From NCBI GenBank assembly GCA_017743605.1, contig JAGHYO010000025.1, positions 1-16,115 of the forward strand: a DNA stretch of 16,115 nucleotides, written 5' to 3'. The stretch comes from Thermoflexus sp. Lineage in GTDB: Bacteria > Chloroflexota > Anaerolineae > Thermoflexales > Thermoflexaceae. Within the stretch, counting starts at the first letter, position 1. Each line of letters begins with the position of its first letter. Below are positions 14,016 through 16,115 of this stretch, one piece after another. The position numbers and the translations under genes are program-made. Under the pieces are notes generated by a model that had not been told where the DNA came from, did not search any database, and worked only from the letters and a program-made list of their open reading frames with translations.

Positions 14016-15080
14016 ATGGAAGGCTTTATTTTGCTTTCCCTATGTTTGATTCTTACAACTCTTGCGGATTGCGCGCCATCGGATGGAGATCCGCAGGTCT
14101 GCCCTCGGCCTCGTCCCCTTCGGACGCCGACCTTGATATCGGGCAACCCACCTTCGGAAGGAAGCCGTTCTGGGGAGGGAAGGGTCAAGCCGGCGGAGCC
14201 GCTGGTGCCTTACACGTATGCTTATGTGAAAGCGCCGGCTCAAACCTATCGCTCCCCGGAGGAGGCCCTCAACGGGGGCGCGCCGCGCCGCGTCTTCCCA
14301 GCCGGTTATGTGTGGGTGAGCGTGCATGGGCGGGTCGAGGCAGGGGGGAAGGTGTTCTATCTGATTAACCCGGACGAATACATCGACGCCGCCCACCTGG
14401 CCTTTGGGGCGCCGTCCACGTTCCAAGGCGTGGTGTTCAGCGAGCCGCCCTCGCGCCCCTTCGGCTGGATCGTGCAGGCGACGCGGCCCTCCTCAGCGCC
14501 GGGTCAGGCTCCCAATCCGCAGGCCCCGCTGTTAGCGCGTTACACACGCATCATCGTGGAAGAAACTCGCGAGATCGGCGATCAGGTCTGGCATCGGATC
14601 GGCCCGGATCAGTGGCTGAAGGCGCAGACGGTCGGCCTGGTGTTCCCCATCCGACGGCCGGAGGGGGTCCCGCCTGGCGCGAAGTGGATCGAGGTGAACC
14701 TTTACGAGCAGACCCTGGCGGCCTATGAGGGGGATCGCCTCGTATTCGCCACCCTGATCTCCTCAGGACGGCCATGGACCCCCACGGTCACCGGCCTCTA
14801 TCGGATCCAGATCAAGGTGCGGGCGACCCGCATGGATGGGGATATTTTCGGCTACTACTACTTAGAGGACGTCCCCTGGGCCATGTTCTTCTATCAGGGA
14901 TATGCCCTCCACGGGACCTACTGGCACGACCGCTTCGGGTTCCGGCAGAGCCGCGGGTGTGTGAACCTCTCCCCGCGGGACGCCCGGTGGCTCTACGAGT
15001 GGGCGGAGCCCTATGGGGATCGGCCCCTGGTGCGGGCCACAGCGGACAATCCCGGCACCTACGTGTGGGTGCACCACTAA
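14016..15080 (+). CDS. Exported L,D-transpeptidase (YkuD domain)
   Basis: A 354-residue exported enzyme expected to make or remodel 3-3 peptidoglycan cross-links. Residues 1-18 form a signal peptide; the LADC sequence (C19) resembles a lipobox, but Asp before the Cys is unusual, so lipid anchoring is uncertain. Residues 55-200 hold two SH3-like segments ending INPDEYIDAAHL and IGPDQWLKAQTV. The YkuD domain spans about 223-350 with its catalytic motif: HGTYWHDRFGF (H299) and SRGCVNLS (nucleophile C315). GGGAGG precedes ATG 14016 by four bases; the frame is open back to 13941 but that part overlaps the promoter. A strong terminator follows. The domain call is firm; the exact bond made is inferred. 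Confidence 0.93.
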   Translation: MEGFILLSLCLILTTLADCAPSDGDPQVCPRPRPLRTPTLISGNPPSEGSRSGEGRVKPAEPLVPYTYAYVKAPAQTYRSPEEALNGGAPRRVFPAGYVWVSVHGRVEAGGKVFYLINPDEYIDAAHLAFGAPSTFQGVVFSEPPSRPFGWIVQATRPSSAPGQAPNPQAPLLARYTRIIVEETREIGDQVWHRIGPDQWLKAQTVGLVFPIRRPEGVPPGAKWIEVNLYEQTLAAYEGDRLVFATLISSGRPWTPTVTGLYRIQIKVRATRMDGDIFGYYYLEDVPWAMFFYQGYALHGTYWHDRFGFRQSRGCVNLSPRDARWLYEWAEPYGDRPLVRATADNPGTYVWVHH

Positions 15081-15083
15081 GGC

Positions 15084-15125
15084 AAACCGTGGGCCCGGCT
15101 CTTTCAGAAGCCGGGCCCACGGTTT
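15084..15125. terminator. Bidirectional terminator between convergent genes
   Basis: AAACCGTGGGCCCGGCT (15084-15100) and its exact reverse complement (15109-15125) form a perfect 17-bp stem with an eight-base loop. The A's at the base of one arm and T's at the base of the other give a short T-run in both directions. It starts three bases after the L,D-transpeptidase stop and ends nine bases before the mtnP stop. Confidence 0.9.
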
Positions 15126-15134
15126 CGGGGCCGA

Positions 15135-16016
15135 TCAGGCGGACGGGGCGAGATACTTCCCCAGGATGGGGGCCAGGTCCCGCTTGAGGGATTCGGGGAC
15201 AAGGGAGAGGTCGGTGGCGAAGGCGTGCTGGAGGGCGCTGCTACAGGCGCAGGTCCGCTCCTCCGGGAGCGTCTGGGCCAGGACCCGGATGGCTTCCTTG
15301 GCCAGGGCCACGTTGGCCGCCAGGCGCCGGATCACCATCTCCGCGGTCACCGGCTCCTCGGCCTCTCGCCACACGTCGTAATCGGTCACGTGGGCCATGG
15401 CCGCATAGCAGATCTCCGCCTCCCGGGCCAGCTGGGCCTCCGGCACCGCGGTCATGCCGATGATGTCCGCCCCCCACTGACGCCATACCCGGCTCTCCGC
15501 CTTCGTGGAGAACCTGGGCCCCTCAATGGTGATGAACGTCCCGCCTTTGTGGACGGTGCCCCCCACTGCCTTGACGGCCTGATAGACGTATTCGCTCAGG
15601 TAGGGGCAGAAGGGGTCGGCCATCGAGATATGGACCACCAGGCCATTGCCGAAGAAGGAGTAGGCGCGCTTGCCCTTGGTCGCGTCGATGAGCTGATCGG
15701 GCACCACCACATGGCCGGGGGCGAACTCCTCGCGCAGGCTCCCGCAGGCGCTGACGGCAACGATCCGCTCCACCCCGAGGGTTTTCAGGGCGTAAACATT
15801 GGCGCGGCTGTTGATCTCGCTAGGGGAGATCCGATGGCCGCGCCCGTGGCGGGGGAGGAAAGCCACCTGCCGCCCCTCCAGCGTCCCGATGATGATAGCG
15901 TCGCTGGGGTCCCCGAAGGGCGTGGAGATCCGCACCTCCTCCACGTCCTGCAGGGCTTCCATCTCATAGAGGCCGCTGCCGCCGACGATGGCCAGCTTCA
16001 CCGGCTCCCGCGCCAT
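15135..16016 (-). CDS. mtnP: S-methyl-5'-thioadenosine phosphorylase
   Basis: A 293-residue cytoplasmic enzyme that splits methylthioadenosine with phosphate into adenine and methylthioribose-1-phosphate, in polyamine by-product and methionine salvage. Family motifs are in order: VGGSGLY (11-17, phosphate site), RHGRGHRISPSEINSRANV (56-74), VSACGSL, IEGPRFSTKAESR (164-176), IGMTAVPEAQLAREAEI (186-202) and TDYDVW (211-216) with the two aspartates that recognise adenine in MTAP. Length matches the family. Related phosphorylases acting on methylthioinosine or guanosine differ at the aspartates, so MTA is favoured. GGGGAGG stands just before the ATG and a promoter is visible upstream. No other methionine-salvage gene is in the window. 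Confidence 0.93.
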   Translation of the reverse strand: MAREPVKLAIVGGSGLYEMEALQDVEEVRISTPFGDPSDAIIIGTLEGRQVAFLPRHGRGHRISPSEINSRANVYALKTLGVERIVAVSACGSLREEFAPGHVVVPDQLIDATKGKRAYSFFGNGLVVHISMADPFCPYLSEYVYQAVKAVGGTVHKGGTFITIEGPRFSTKAESRVWRQWGADIIGMTAVPEAQLAREAEICYAAMAHVTDYDVWREAEEPVTAEMVIRRLAANVALAKEAIRVLAQTLPEERTCACSSALQHAFATDLSLVPESLKRDLAPILGKYLAPSA

Positions 16017-16049
16017 GGGTCCTCCCCTTGAACAGAGTAAGCGCTTTTT

Positions 16050-16078
16050 ATGGTAGCGGGAAACCCCTCCTCATGCAA
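16050..16078 (-). promoter_or_regulatory. Candidate housekeeping promoter of mtnP
   Basis: On the minus strand TTGCAT (16078-16073) and TACCAT (16055-16050) are separated by 17 bases. The -10 is four of six and the -35 three of six to consensus, with correct spacing. It lies 33 bases before the mtnP ATG, giving a short leader that holds the SD. Confidence 0.4.
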
Positions 16079-16115
16079 CCCCCATCCCGGGACAAACGCG
16101 CCCGCTCCCGTCATG

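Noticed and set aside
15225..16031. Plus-strand 268-codon frame opposite mtnP
   Set aside because: Gly/His/Asp-rich shadow of a well-supported enzyme gene.

Overview
This 16.1 kb window is GC-rich, densely coded bacterial DNA. The protein families, the Shine-Dalgarno (SD) motifs of GGAGG type before most starts, and the style of the sigma/anti-sigma pair and the AIR-synthase-like protein suggest a chromosome of a (probably thermophilic) Chloroflexota, perhaps Thermoflexus-like. That placement is inference from sequence style; no rRNA or marker gene is present.

Layout. Positions 1-1055, minus strand: a glycerate 2-kinase cut by the window edge, preceded by a two-helix membrane protein of unknown role. 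Positions 1153-6137, minus strand: a complete high-affinity phosphate uptake operon, pstS-pstC-pstA-pstB, ending in an unusual gene that fuses an ArsC-type arsenate reductase to PhoU. A very stable hairpin separates pstS from pstC. Positions 6261-6804, minus strand: two small unknown genes upstream of pstS, one a 57-residue helical protein; further upstream lies a candidate PhoP/PhoB-type box at 6884-6910. Positions 7213-10025, plus strand: a DksA/TraR-type zinc-finger protein, signal peptidase II (lspA), and a two-gene ABC-2 exporter.

Positions 10187-13954, plus strand, are the odd part. A HypE-like AIR synthase gene is interrupted by one in-frame TGA. Next comes an intact secreted or anchored protein with a duplicated domain and a beta/gamma-crystallin-like C-terminus. 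It is followed by an ECF sigma factor with two in-frame stops and its anti-sigma factor with one in-frame stop, no normal start codon and a suspect C-terminus. All four stops could come from single C:G to T:A transitions, and no frameshift is needed inside the recognisable domains. The region looks like decaying regulatory genes, unless the stops are assembly errors or are read through.

Positions 14016-15080, plus strand: an exported L,D-transpeptidase, with a promoter inside the tail of the broken anti-sigma gene. Positions 15135-16016, minus strand: methylthioadenosine phosphorylase, convergent with it and separated by a perfect 17-bp bidirectional terminator stem.

Working together: the pst genes capture and import phosphate, PhoU links uptake to phosphate signalling, and the fused ArsC domain could deal with arsenate entering by the same transporter. 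PstS is a lipoprotein-type precursor, so signal peptidase II in the same window would mature it. The sigma/anti-sigma pair may once have controlled envelope genes such as the adjacent L,D-transpeptidase. No tRNA, rRNA, CRISPR array, insertion sequence or attachment site was found.
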